In this document: one piece after another, positions 43,282 through 54,200 of the stretch | How the letters are laid out: the number at the start of each line of letters is the position of its first letter | How positions within the stretch are numbered: the first letter of the stretch is position 1 | Assembly: GCA_030704615.1 (NCBI GenBank) | Contig: CM060731.1 | Location: 6,636,001 to 6,696,000 of the forward strand | Length of the DNA: 60,000 nucleotides | DNA from: Takakia lepidozioides | Lineage: Eukaryota > Streptophyta > Takakiopsida > Takakiales > Takakiaceae | Reading direction: 5' to 3' | Program-made: the position numbers and the translations under genes | Notes under the pieces: model-generated | Told to the model about the DNA's origin: nothing | What the model saw: the letters and a program-made list of their open reading frames with translations, nothing else | Databases searched by the model: none

Positions 43282-44270
43282 AGGATTGGCTGCTGTGTTA
43301 CAGGCAGGTGTATGAGTTCGGCGTTACCTCTATGTGGAGAGGGATGAGACTGCATGACGTGTTTCACTTTGCCATGTTGCTCAGTTGGTGCAGCGGTACC
43401 CTGAGTTGTTGTCGGTGTCTGCAATTCGTGGATATCAGCAAGCCTTGCCAGCAGACATTTCGTTGCTGGGGGCGCAGGATTTGGAGCGGGTTGGCTCCAT
43501 TGATCTGGTAGTGGCAGGTTGGCCCTGCCAAGGGCATTCATCAGCCGGGCATGGCAATGGATTGCGAGACTCGAGGTCGGGTCTGTTTTCGGAGATGGTG
43601 CGGGTTTTGCGCCACTTGCAGCTTCATCAAGCTGTATCTCCAGCATACATCTTGGAGAATGTGCCACTGATGGGCGATTCTCGGGCCAGGGTGATGGCCA
43701 GTGTGCATCAAGTCCGGTCATGGCTTGGGTCAGCAGTGTTGCTAGATGCAGCTACAGTGGGGTCACGGGCTCATCGTCCACGACTATGGTGGACTAACTT
43801 GATGCCACCCGCACTGCTCAAGCGTGCATTTGATGGGGTGTAGCGGCCAGCACATCTCACAGTGGATAGCATTCTGGACACAGAGAGGCAGTCTCAGCGT
43901 GTGAGACACGATGACCGTTCGCCTTTGGCAGTGGTCAACAAGGTGGGTCAACCACGAGTAGCATTACCTACACTGCTCAGCTTCCCAGGATCGCATGCTT
44001 TCCAGGATAGTGGACCTGGCCTCCTGTGGGATGCTCAGTTGCAGCAGTTAGTGGAGCCTAATGCTGACGAGCGTGAGCGGGCATGGGTTTTACCACTGGT
44101 ACCACGACGGTGTCGTCTCTTTCTGAGGCATCACGTCGTCAAGTGTTGGGGCAAGCAATGGATCTCAATTGCTTGACCTGGATTATCAGCTTGGCTCTGG
44201 CTGAGCAACGCAGAGTGCGGAGTACACTTCCCTCGATGGTCTCTCTGCCTACTGAGACGGTACAGGCAGT
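43282..44270 (+). pseudogene. Cytosine-C5 DNA methyltransferase, body of the gypsy-borne DNMT (inverted half)
   Basis: The frame starts right after where motif I should be (GLAAVLQAG at 43,283), then RYLYVERDETA (motif II), DLVVAGWPCQGHSSAG with the catalytic PCQ at 43,523-43,531 (motif IV), YILENVP at ~43,652 (motif VI), SRAHRPRLWWTN (motif VIII), LPTLLSFPGSHAF, and RRQVLGQAMDLN (motif X, ~44,136). TGA stops at 43,313 and 43,355 and a one-base frameshift near 44,083 kill it. Motif I itself lies in minus-strand gypsy B at about 46,683-46,720. The type matches DNMTs reported inside charophyte gypsy elements; such enzymes methylate CG sites. It ends where a CACTA element begins. Confidence 0.9.
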
Positions 44271-44315
44271 GAGTGGGGGCGAGCATGTGAGGACCACGGG
44301 GTGCATGCATCCATG

Positions 44316-44879
44316 CACTAGAAGCATTTGTGTCTTTTCCGATTCGACTGCATGTCCGCGACCACTCCGGGAACCACTTGGTAGTAAACGGGACTACTGG
44401 AGAGTCGAAACAGACAATGTGGGCCCACGGGGGCATTTCAGACGGCGGACAGAAGTGGGGTCAACGACTCCGGAGTCGTAGCAGAATTCCGGGCTATTTT
44501 ACGAATTGCATAAATACATAAAATTTGAAAAAGCCAAAATTACAAGTGGTTGTAATTATTGCACATGCGACTACAAATTTTCTTTCCTAATTCGATTAAT
44601 GGAATAAAGATATTTATTCATTAAAGTGAATATGTAGTCGACTCAACGACTCCATGAACCACTGCGCATTCATTGCACCCATGACTCGGCAGCACATTTG
44701 CTGACGTGGCTTTCACAAAAAGAGGTTAGCACTTGCATCCTTGTCTCTGCCAGGTGGAGGCAGCACGTATTAAAATATCTATTCCCCCAAGGCCACATTT
44801 TCTGCGTCGGACATGGCGGGACGTGGGAATGGAAATCCTGACACGGCAAGGCCTTCGTATACTGTGAGCGCGCGTAGTG
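44316..44879. mobile_element. Non-autonomous CACTA-type element, copy 2 (564 bp)
   Basis: It starts CACTAGAAGCATTTGTGTC and ends with the complement of CACTACGCGCGCTCA, sharing both end motifs with copy 1 (16,692-17,377). AT-rich centre, no transposase. No clear 3-bp target duplication (ATG versus GCT). Confidence 0.65.
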
Positions 44880-44930
44880 GCTTCTCATAACGGTGTGACA
44901 TCGGGGTCTTGGTCATTCATCATTTACAGA

Positions 44931-45810
44931 ATGTGCTGGATGGAGGCACGATGGAGCGCGCATACGGGCATGCCCTTCTGGCATCAATTCCCAAGTATCC
45001 ACGCAAGGTGAGGCTGCTGAATTGGGTTTTTGCCCGTCTAGTTTTCTGACAGCATGCTCAAAACGTTCATAGTGCCATTGAGTGGCATCGCAATAATTTG
45101 ATGTGTAGCTGCTTTTCCATTTCACAAGTTATGCAGAAGGCGTCACAGAAGAAGATCGCAAAGACGTCAAGGCTGAAGAATATGCCCTTTGGTTGTGAAC
45201 TACAATCATATCATGCCAAACCCCATTTTGCCCACGCAGATGAGGGAGACATTCTGCATTTGCGAGTGGGACTTAATTCCTCTAAACCCAGCTTGAAGGC
45301 AGTTGTGACACCAGAGAAACTGGAAACTACCTCCAAGAAAGTTGAAACTCGCAAGATAGTCATGTATTCGTCTCATTATCTCCAACTGGGATTCCGAGTT
45401 ATCATCCGACCCTTTACATGTGCGCTGGAATGGAGTATAATTCTGGTTTAGGCAGTTATTGCCACCAGACGTTCGCTTCTCCAATTTTTACATTTAAGGA
45501 TGTGTCTGTGTTTATGGCACTTTCTCCCAAGGAGGCCTGAGTACCCCCCTATACTTGCAAGAATTTGATGTGTAGCTGCTTTTCCCTTTCATAAATTATG
45601 AAGAAGCAGTCACAGAAGAAGATCGCAAAGAGATCAAGGCTGAAAGCGTTCATTAAGGTTGTGAACTACAATCATATCATGCCAAACCAGCGCCGGCAGA
45701 TGGTGTCATGAGACATTCTGCGATTTGCGCATAGGTGGACTTAATTTTGATGTTGACTTGAAGGCAGTTGTGACACCAGTGAAACTGGAAACTACAGGTT
45801 AGATGATGGC
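44931..45810 (+). pseudogene. Ribosomal protein eL27 (60S L27) gene fragments, partly duplicated
   Basis: Exon-like block 44,931-45,007, after a TTTACAG acceptor, encodes ERAYGHALLASIPKYPRK and meets a GTGAGG donor. A second block (45,134-45,370) encodes KASQKKIAKTSRLK and then, after a frame change, LKAVVTPEKLETTSKKVETR. A third block (45,600-45,805) repeats QKKIAKRSRLKAFIKVVNYN, HIMPNQ and DVDLKAVVTPVKLETT. These are the central segments of eL27. Blocks two and three are diverged direct copies about 470 bp apart. Intron-like boundaries argue for a captured genomic fragment rather than a retrocopy. Frame breaks in both copies rule out function. Confidence 0.8.
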
Positions 45811-46622
45811 GTGCTGCATCGCGACATAAACCTGCATTTGACATTCAGGCTTAGGATTCTTGCAATTTGGTGCTAGTCAGGCCTGCACAGTTCCAGAGCA
45901 CAAGTGGGAGCCCATCCGAGGGATGGGGACCTCGTAAGTGCTTCTTCATTTTGTACTCACCTTGTTTTTGCATCGCACTTGTGCTACAAGGGCAGAGCCA
46001 TTCATTTGGCTGGAGGTTCAATTCCTCTACAAGTGAGCTATTCCCGTGTCACTACAATCAGTTAGATGTGTTTGTGGTGGTTGCTGGATTTGCGGCTCTG
46101 GGGCGTCTTGCCAAGTGCTTGCAGGGATCAACGTTAATGTGGACGTGGCAGTACATGTAGCAAAAAAGCTCATTCGCTGGTGAAGAAGACCATGTTGCAA
46201 CATATGTCATGCGCTTCGAGAGTGCTGCTGTTGGGCAGGTGGGAGAATGCAACAACGGTGAGAAGGAAAGCAAGGGAAGCACAAAAAGGTGTCGTTCGGT
46301 CCTGCTCCTTTGGAGACACCCCCCATTCCACTGGTCTTTGTTCCTGGAAAGCATGCAGCTGGGCCAGAAAATGCATGCACACATTCACGTCTACTTCCCG
46401 TACATGAAGACGATCCTCTCCTCACATGTCAGAAACAATATTGGCAGAACAAAAAAAGGTTTGTTCACAAGACAGTACGGACCACATACCGGGACATTAT
46501 CGATATTATTAACTGTCTCGCCCTTGCGTGCTTGCAGGACTGTACAAAATGGGTTCTAAGGACAGTAAGAGTCCTTAGCATAGCTCTCGTCTATGAGCTG
46601 CTCGCTTAATGGACACTGAGAT
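45811..46622. other. Spacer inside the inverted segment
   Basis: Plus-strand open frames at 45,867-46,160 and 46,209-46,559 have no recognisable motif. If the inversion described in the findings is right, this stretch originally lay just downstream of the TNP2 stop codon and may contain the CACTA element's right end. Confidence 0.4.
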
Positions 46623-46679
46623 TCAGCTGGGCTCACTATCTATATCCAAATAATCTTCCCCTTCACTACCCACATCTGG
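46623..46679 (-). pseudogene. Displaced C-terminal tail of the TNP2 gene
   Basis: On the minus strand PDVGSEGEDYLDIDSEPS and a TGA directly follow gypsy B's motif I in the wrong frame. The acidic tail fits the open end of the TNP2 frame at 43,281 (…LVITA). Confidence 0.65.
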
Positions 46680-47470
46680 TGCTGATCCCGCCAAACAAGT
46701 CCAGAAGACAAATGCCTTCATCCGGATACTGCCACACAATAGGTGTGGTGTCCAATGGAGACAACTGAGGTGGTCCTGGTGCAATCCCCGCACTCTCCTC
46801 CTCTCCTGATGGTACAAAAGCCTCCACCCAGGCTTGTTGCACCCGTCGATCAGCATCCCGCTGCAAATCCTTGCTCGTGCCCCACAATAGAGTCTGAGCA
46901 ACCATGGTAGGCAACTCCGCCATACCATACATGTCATCCTGCTCTCCCGGAGGTGGCACATCCTCTGAATGAGCATTGCCCTCAAGCAACTCTCTAGGCC
47001 AACTCACTGCCGCTGTGAATGCTGCTAGTGTCGGCATCTTGCCTCGCTGGGCAACCGCAACTCCTCCTATGAACGTCACAAGGAGCTGCACATGCCGGAC
47101 TGCATGCAGGTATAGGAAGCTGATTCCTCCCAAAAATCCAGGGTGAAGCCCATGGGGTACAACACTGCCCCACCAACCAGGACATTGTATGAGACCGCGT
47201 CTGTCACAATGGACTCGCATCACTGAGCCATCTGTAGGGTGATCCGGCCGTAGTCTGATAGCCAACTCACGTCGTGTCATGCCCCGAACCTGCTCCTATC
47301 CTCCCAGAGACGTCTGTATCTGGAAAGGACAAGGCTCCATATCTGCCTCCGTGAGGCCCAAGCCTGCAATAGCAGCTCTGCCCAGCATCAATGGCTGAGC
47401 TCCCGAGTCCAACAAGACCTGCAGTGGCCGGTACCTCTTGCCTGCCAGTCCACTCAAACAGAAAATGTCA
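46680..47470 (-). pseudogene. Gypsy B protease region leading into DNMT motif I
   Basis: After a TAG near 47,475 the frame encodes PLQVLLDSGAQPLMLGRAAI, a retropepsin-type active site (DSGA), then TRRELAIRLRPDHPTDGS, and reaches GICLLDLFGGIS, the SAM-binding motif I of a C5 methyltransferase. It breaks at 46,680, where the sequence changes to the tail of the TNP2 gene. The rest of the DNMT lies inverted at 43,282. Confidence 0.8.
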
Positions 47471-48421
47471 TCCTAGTTGTCTAACATGACAACTCCAGGT
47501 GTCACCATGGCACGCTCAATGGCTGGCCTAGCTGGCAGCTCCATCAACCTGGCAGCTGCAGCTTGCCATGGCGCCGCCGTGGCAGTCTTGACCCTCAAAT
47601 CCGAGGATCCCTCCGGCACTACACCTCCCACTATCTCCGCAGAAGATGAAGTAACCTCCCCACTCTCACAGAGTGTAGCTGCCAGCCTGAACACCTCAGC
47701 TGGTCTTACCCCCGGCGTCGCAATCATGGTAGCCGAGAACAATGGAGCCTGGCACACATATGTGGCCGCTCCTAGCAGCACACTAGCTGCCGTAGCCTTG
47801 GCAACACTAGGTAGTGGTGCTACCCTTGTAGCTCTCCCCAATGGCATAGTAACCTCTGCCTTGGCAACAGTCGGGTGAGAACTAGGTGCCATGGATGGCG
47901 TCGACACTGTCTCCGCCAATGTGAATGACTGAGGAAGCCTAGCCTAACGGCTTGCCTCTCCATGCTGTGGATCCAACTCCACCTCTGCACCTCGTGGCTC
48001 AGGAACTCGTGCTGCTACTCTCAAGTCACGGCTGCAACAGACTCCACCTGCACTAGTGGTAGTGCTGCTCCACACATGAATCCCATGCCTCCCATATATC
48101 TCCTCCCTTAGGAGCAGGAGGTGGACCATCCGGCCTTAGAGCCGGTACCACCTGAGCTGTAGCCATGGCAGCGAGCCTCTGCTCTAGCTGCTAAAGCCGG
48201 TTGGCCATGCCTTGGTCAACCCCCTGACCTCCGCGTCCTTGGCCATGTTGAGCTGGCCCTTGGCCTGCACCTCGTGGCTGGCCACCTCGTCCTCTCTGGG
48301 CTGCTCCACCTCGCCCCCGGCCACCATTGTTCCCTTGGAACTGGCCTGGGCGCAACTCAGGATGCAAACCATAACACTGGGCCTCTCCATGCCCGTGCTT
48401 GCCACAATGCCCACACTGCAA

Positions 48422-49522
48422 CTATGCAGGCTGTGCATGTGCCGGCCCTTTGCCTCCCTCTAGGCAATCCTTCTTAACATGGGGTCCTCCACATGTCCAG
48501 CACACCACATCCGCCCGTTGTTGGCCAACAAATGAAGGGAGAGACCCCTGCATCTGAGGTCCTCTCTGCCCTTCCCTGAGCTTCACCTGAGCCCCCTTGT
48601 TGCCTTGAGCACGTTGAGGTAGTGGTTGGCTAGGAGCACCACTACCCCGTGGTGTCTCCTTAGCAAATCCCACCATGACCACTCGTTCCTCCACCATGTT
48701 GAGCTCTATCCATTCTGCCAGCAAAAACACATTTGCTAAGGTGGGTTGGGCCGCTTGTAGGAGAGTTGCATCCCGCACCCTTCTCCTCAGCTCCTTGTCC
48801 AATATCCCATACCAGAATTGGACTGCCTGAACTTCCGTAACCCCTTGGGTTACATTTATCAAGCGCCTCATGCGAGTGAAAGCCTCCCTCAAGCTCTCGG
48901 TCGGCTTCTGTTGGAACTCTTGCAAGCTCCGCAACTTCTCTGTCCTCACCCCTTGGTAGTTCCCTCTCAACTCTTCGAAGAACTCCACAACAGGGTTGAA
49001 GGCAGGCACGGGTGCTAGTGCTGGTGCGGTAGTGGCTTGGGTGGACGTCGTAGCTACTGTACCACCAGTCCCACTAGTCCCACTGCTATTTGCTGAAGCT
49101 GCTGGTGCAACGGCAGGTGTAGCCACTGCCCTCGTGGCTTTAGTGCCCCTAGTGATGGAGACATAGTCGGGTGACCAGTACATCGCCATGAAAGGCGTAA
49201 ATAGTTGTGGATTGCGCATTTGCTGCAAATCACACCAACTATCAAACTTTTGGATAAAATCATCTAACTCGATGGTGCCCACCGCCCCAGAGTACCTTCG
49301 TGGCCCCTTGGTAGCTCCATACATCTCCTCCATTGTGTCCCACAACAATGGCAAAGAAACAACTTGCACCGCCGGTATGAGTCCTCCTGATTCACAATCC
49401 GAATCAGAACCTTCCATAGAAGACACAGGAGGTGAAGGTGGCCTAAACTGCACACCTCGTCTCGTGTACCCACTAGTATCGCTAGTGCTCGAACCGGCAC
49501 TGTCCCCAGCAACTAGTGGCAC
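48422..49522 (-). CDS. Gypsy B gag polyprotein segment
   Basis: A 366-residue open frame: a variable N-terminus, IELDDFIQKFDSWCDLQQM, then the capsid-like block FNPVVEFFEELRGNYQGVRT, LRSLQEFQQKPTESLREAF and AVQFWYGILDKELRRRVRD, and a zinc knuckle CWTCGGPHVKKDC. A second knuckle, CGHCGKHGHGEAQC, follows in another segment at 48,360-48,420 after a stop. The middle (residues ~125-165) is an Ala/Thr/Ser low-complexity stretch in which part of the usual capsid appears missing. It would form the retrotransposon particle if expressed, but the downstream element is dead. Confidence 0.85.
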   Translation of the reverse strand: MPLVAGDSAGSSTSDTSGYTRRGVQFRPPSPPVSSMEGSDSDCESGGLIPAVQVVSLPLLWDTMEEMYGATKGPRRYSGAVGTIELDDFIQKFDSWCDLQQMRNPQLFTPFMAMYWSPDYVSITRGTKATRAVATPAVAPAASANSSGTSGTGGTVATTSTQATTAPALAPVPAFNPVVEFFEELRGNYQGVRTEKLRSLQEFQQKPTESLREAFTRMRRLINVTQGVTEVQAVQFWYGILDKELRRRVRDATLLQAAQPTLANVFLLAEWIELNMVEERVVMVGFAKETPRGSGAPSQPLPQRAQGNKGAQVKLREGQRGPQMQGSLPSFVGQQRADVVCWTCGGPHVKKDCLEGGKGPAHAQPA

Positions 49523-50170
49523 CTCCGTGTCGACACTTAACCGGTCATGAACATGTCCCTAACCCCCTCTCCACAAGGTAACCGGGTAGAGAACCTGTTG
49601 CGGCTTATGGTTTGGAATACTAAGTTCCTAACATAGCCTACACCTGTACCTGCATCCACCGCAAGCACTCCTATGGTTGGCTGGTCATCACCTCCAACCT
49701 CACCACAGGAGAAACAATGATGGTCTGGCTGGTCATCACCCCAGCCTCACCATCGACAACATGCTCTAGGACTGGCCGGTGATCAAATCCGGACCAATCA
49801 CCTATAAAAACAAGCGCCCACACAAAACTAGCATGGCGCACAGTCAAGCATGCAGGTATGGAGGGGATCCAAACACAAGAAATCAGAACGACAACTCCCC
49901 CACACCAAAAACAACTCCACGGTGTTGCTCCTGCAAGGACACCCCAGCCCAAACCCGGACTGACTCTTGCCTCCACCTGCGGAAAGGTCTTGGCCTAATG
50001 AGAGGGTAGAAACTACGAGGAAGAGAAGCTAAAGCAATGCCTAACCCCAGCATGCCCTCATCCCAACACTCTTCCTCTCCTCTCTTCCCTCACTTGCATG
50101 ACCATGGGAATATCATGAAGATACTCCTCAAACCGCCCTCCACGAGCTTCAAAATTCGGCCTTCAAGACC
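49523..50170. other. Upstream flank of gypsy B
   Basis: This should contain the 5' leader and 5' LTR of the minus-strand element, but I cannot find paired LTR ends or a primer-binding site. A short direct repeat, GGCTGGTCATCACC, occurs at about 49,679 and 49,727. Confidence 0.35.
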
Positions 50171-50790
50171 ACATGCCAGTCCTTAGGCAGTCCACCAGTG
50201 CCTCCACAAGTCAGCACAGGCCGTCCACAGGTCAACACGGGCCACCACAGACTAGCACAGGCCCACACAGCTCACTGGTCACAGCCGTCATAGTCCCACA
50301 GGCCACAGGGCACAGCCCACCACAGCCTATCACAGCCCGGCACAACCCCTCACAGCCCCAAAGGCCTCAGGCACGGCCTGTCACAGCCCCTCACAGCCCA
50401 TCACAACCCTAAAGGCCACGGGCACAGCCTGTCACAGCCCCAAAAGACCACCGACACAGCCCCTCACAGCCCGTCACAGCCCCAAAGGCCAGGCACGGCC
50501 TGTCACAGCCCCTCACAGCCCATCACAGCCCTAAGGCCACCAACACAGCCCCAAAAGGCGACCGACACAGCCCCTCACAGCCCATCACAGCCCCGAAGGC
50601 CACCGGCGCAGCCCGACACAGCCCGTCACAGCCCCAAAGGCCTCAAGCACGGCTGTCACAGCCCCTCACAGCCCCTCACAGCCCCAAAGGCCACCGGCAC
50701 AGCCTGTCACAGCCTGTCACAGCCCCTCACAGCCCCAAAAGGCCACCGGCACAGCCCCAAAGGCCTCAGGCACGGCCTGTCACATTCCCA
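50171..50790. repeat. CACAGCCC simple-repeat array
   Basis: About 600 bp of degenerate tandem units built from CACAGCCC(C/G)TCACAGCCC and CCAAAGGCCACCGGCACAGCC, C-rich on the plus strand. A shorter related array lies inside the LTR of gypsy D (56,650-56,800). Confidence 0.95.
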
Positions 50791-51283
50791 TCCATGGCCG
50801 CTCTGGCAGTTTAGCCATTTCTCTAAGGGGTTTAGCCACGCCAAGCTAGGGTTTGTGTCTCTTGGACTCTAGGCTTCTTTCCACCGAGCGATGGCGGCTG
50901 TGAGGAAATCAGCAAGGTATTCTTGCTCTTTCGGCTCCCACACACCACCATAGTAGCCCTAAGCCATGAGGTGGTTGCCACAAACCAAGCCTTCTTTCTC
51001 ACTTAGCCTCCCCAAACACGCCACTAAACTCAATGGCAAACAACCAAGCCCTGCTGGTTCCCAGCCCTTGTGAGCACTCATTCAAGCATTCTCCTTGGCC
51101 ATAGCATCTGTCTTAGAGCTTATTCCAGCCCCCTACACCTGCTGCTTCAAGAGTTGCGCTCCCTTCAAGCTTGAAGTTGAAACCCCAACTCACATAGGCC
51201 CTACAAGTGCTTTTCTTTCACTCCAAGTGGAAACCAGCCCTAGACCTTCCGTTCTAGCTCTCTAAAGCTTGAAAACAAGAGCC
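50791..51283. other. Spacer, no gene seen
   Basis: No recognisable coding motif. ATGGCGGCTGTGAGGAAATC at 50,890 resembles a start region but opens no useful frame. From about 51,250 a ~105-bp unit containing CAGGCTGA(A/T)AGCATGCTC begins to repeat and continues to 51,480. Confidence 0.4.
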
Positions 51284-54200
51284 TCAATGGGCTGAAGGCA
51301 TGCTCCACACATGCCCCACTCTCAGCTCCTTTGCTTCATTTATTGCACCCACAAACCTGAAAATACAAGCTTGAGCAGGCTGAAAGCATGCTCTACAGGG
51401 AAACCAGCCCCTTCCTTCCTTTCTTGCACTCCCACACCTGAAAGTGCAAGCCTTCACCAGGCTGATAGCATGCTCCACACAATACTCCTCTGCCTCCTCC
51501 CTCAGTTTGGGCCAGAAATACTCTTTCTTCAGGAGTGCCGCAGTGCGCTTGGCTCCTGCTCCCAATGCTTCTCCTGAGGCATCACAGTGAACATGAAAAT
51601 ACTACATGCCAGTGAGGGTTAATCAGCACAGGTGTAGTTGTTACTGACAATGTAAGTTCCTCAAAAGCCTGCTGACATTCAGCTGTCCATGCAAACACTG
51701 CATCTTTCTTCAGAAGCTTGCTCAATGGTGCTGCTATCTGTGCATACCGTCTGACAAATCTTCTGTAATAACTGGTTTGTCCAAGGAATCTCCTTAGACT
51801 CTTAACATTTCCTGGTGGCGGAGAGGCTTTAATAGCCTCTATCTTTCTAGGATCCACAAGCAGTCCCCACTTACACACAATGTGTCCCAAAAGTACTCAT
51901 GAGTTCACACAGAAATTACACTTTTCTGGATTCAGGCCCAGACCTCTCATCCTGCATCTGGCCAAACATAACTCCAATTTATGCAAATGCTCATTCTTAG
52001 AACTGTACGCACTGAAGTCATCTAAGAACATCTGCATGAAATCATCCAGATACTCATGGAAAGATTCATTTATCACTCTCTGAAAAGTTGCTGGTGCATT
52101 ACAAAGTCCAAAAGGCATGACTTTGTATGCATAAGCACCCCAGTCTGTGATGAAAGTTGTCTTTCCCTGGTCTTCTTCTGCCACTTGCACTTGATTATAC
52201 CCACTGAAGCCATCCATGAATGAGTACATCTCATGGCCTGCCACAGTGGCCAACACCGCTTCTATGAATGGCAAAGGGAAGGGATCTTTCTTTGTACAAG
52301 TATTCAACTTCTTATAGTTCACACAAACTCTCAGTTTACCATTCTTCTTGGGAACTATCACAATGGGTGACAACCATGTTGTATACTCTATTGGGTATAT
52401 GATTTTAGCCTCAGCCAACTTCTTGATCTCTTCCCCAACCTTCTGTGCATAGTTGGGATTCATTCTTTACCTTGCCTGTTTGATTAGTACTGACCCTGGT
52501 TCCAGTTCAATCTTATGCTGACAGATCTCAGGTGGTATCCCTTTCAGATCCTCATAGCTCCAAGCAAATACATCTCTGTATTTGATGAACAGACTCGTAG
52601 CTTCCTCAAAGAATTATGGCTCCAAGTCGGCCCCTACTTTCACCATTCTCGGTTCCTCCTCAGTTCCTACATTCACTTCTCTCACCTGCTCATCAGTTGT
52701 GATTGTCCAACCAGTCACTACTTCATCTTGTAAACTCAGAGTGGCTGGTTCTTCTAGGATTTCCATTTCTCCCTCTCTTTCTTCATAGAAATGTGGTGGG
52801 TAACTGCTTGTTTCACCCTCAATTGGTGTTGCTGTTACTACACCACAGCAGATACCTTTTAAACAACTTAGGCCTTCCAGTTGCATTTATGTAACCTACT
52901 CCCACTTTGGGTGTGCAACGAACAGGGTAGCCTCCTGCTCCTCATCAAGTTTTTTCCTCCAGTCATACTCTCTGACTCCTCGAGGACTTCTCGTAGCAGG
53001 TAGTCTACTAGATTTCTTAGTGGTGATTTGTATCAAGATTGCGCTTCCCATCATACACAGTCAGTAACTGGGAATTCCAGTCATGGAATACCCTGGCCTG
53101 TTTCAGCCATGGTCGACCCAGTAATAAGGAGTAAGCTTCCATGACATCATCCATTTTCAACACAGTCACTGTAATCTTAAAGATCATATTTTGAATCTGT
53201 ATCTTAACTCCTCTTATCAAGCCTAATAGCTGAACACTTCTTTGATCTGCCATTGTTACTGTGAATGGGGCTGGTTTCATGTTACTTAGACCAAGCTTCT
53301 GCCTTAATTGGTCTGTCATGATATTCACTCCAGAGCCTCCATCTATCAGTACATCAGTCAAGTCTGTGCTTCCAATTCTCAATTGGATTACTGGCATAGA
53401 ATCATCAAAGTCCATGACTGTTTCTCGCCCTTCTGGCTTCACAGTATAGCTTGTCACCTTGTTGTTCAGGTCTGTGTTCCCTGTTACATGAGCAATCTGA
53501 TTAATTGTTTGATACAGCCTGTGCCTACAATGAGGTGCCACAGCCAATAGCTGTCCAATGGTAATCTCCGCTATGGACTGGCATATTACTTCAGCCAAAG
53601 TCCCTTCATTACCCTGCATTTGTACAACTTCTTTCTTCACTTCATCCTCACTCACTTCATCTTCTCTTTCAGAATCAGAGGAATCTGCCATAGGGATATC
53701 AGTACTCTTCTGCATTTCCCTTATGGTATCAGCCACTTCCTTGTGCAGTTCCTTCTCATCTCTCCAAGCCTCATCATCTTCAGGCACATCACTGCCATCT
53801 TCATTATCATCATCTTCCTCATCTACTGGAGGTATTAGTTTAGCTTTGCTTCTGGTTACTATCATTGTACTTACTTCTGGTACAACACATGGCCTAACCA
53901 TGTGAGCTGTCACCACTGGGCCCTCATTCACATGAGCTCTCATCTCATTCTGGTGTCTAATCCAGAATGAACAGGCTGCCTTGCGATGTCCTGGCTGATT
54001 ACAATAGTAACACAGTTCTCCACCATTGGGTCCTCACCCTTGATCTGCTCTGGGATTATTTCTATAATCCTGATTCCCTGGCTGGTAATTCCCCCTTGGA
54101 TTACCCTGATAGTTGCCTCTGGGATTGCCTTTACCTCTCCCTTCCATACCATTGTTATAACCACCAGGCCTACCATAGTGGTCCTGATCACTGTTTCTTC

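Larger units (their letters stand above)
46680..49522 (-). mobile_element. Gypsy element B: gag, protease and start of the DNMT
   Basis: Minus-strand retrotransposon remnant: gag (48,422-49,522), a second zinc knuckle (about 48,360-48,420), low-complexity linker, aspartic protease (DSGA motif, about 47,400), protease C-terminal region, and DNMT motif I (LLDLFGGIS, about 46,683-46,715). Several stops interrupt it (near 47,942, 47,470, 47,285). Order gag-protease-DNMT shows where the methyltransferase sits in this family. Confidence 0.85.

Noticed and set aside
50173-50412. Open frame rich in Thr, Ser, Gln and Pro
   Set aside because: Translation of the CACAGCC simple repeat.
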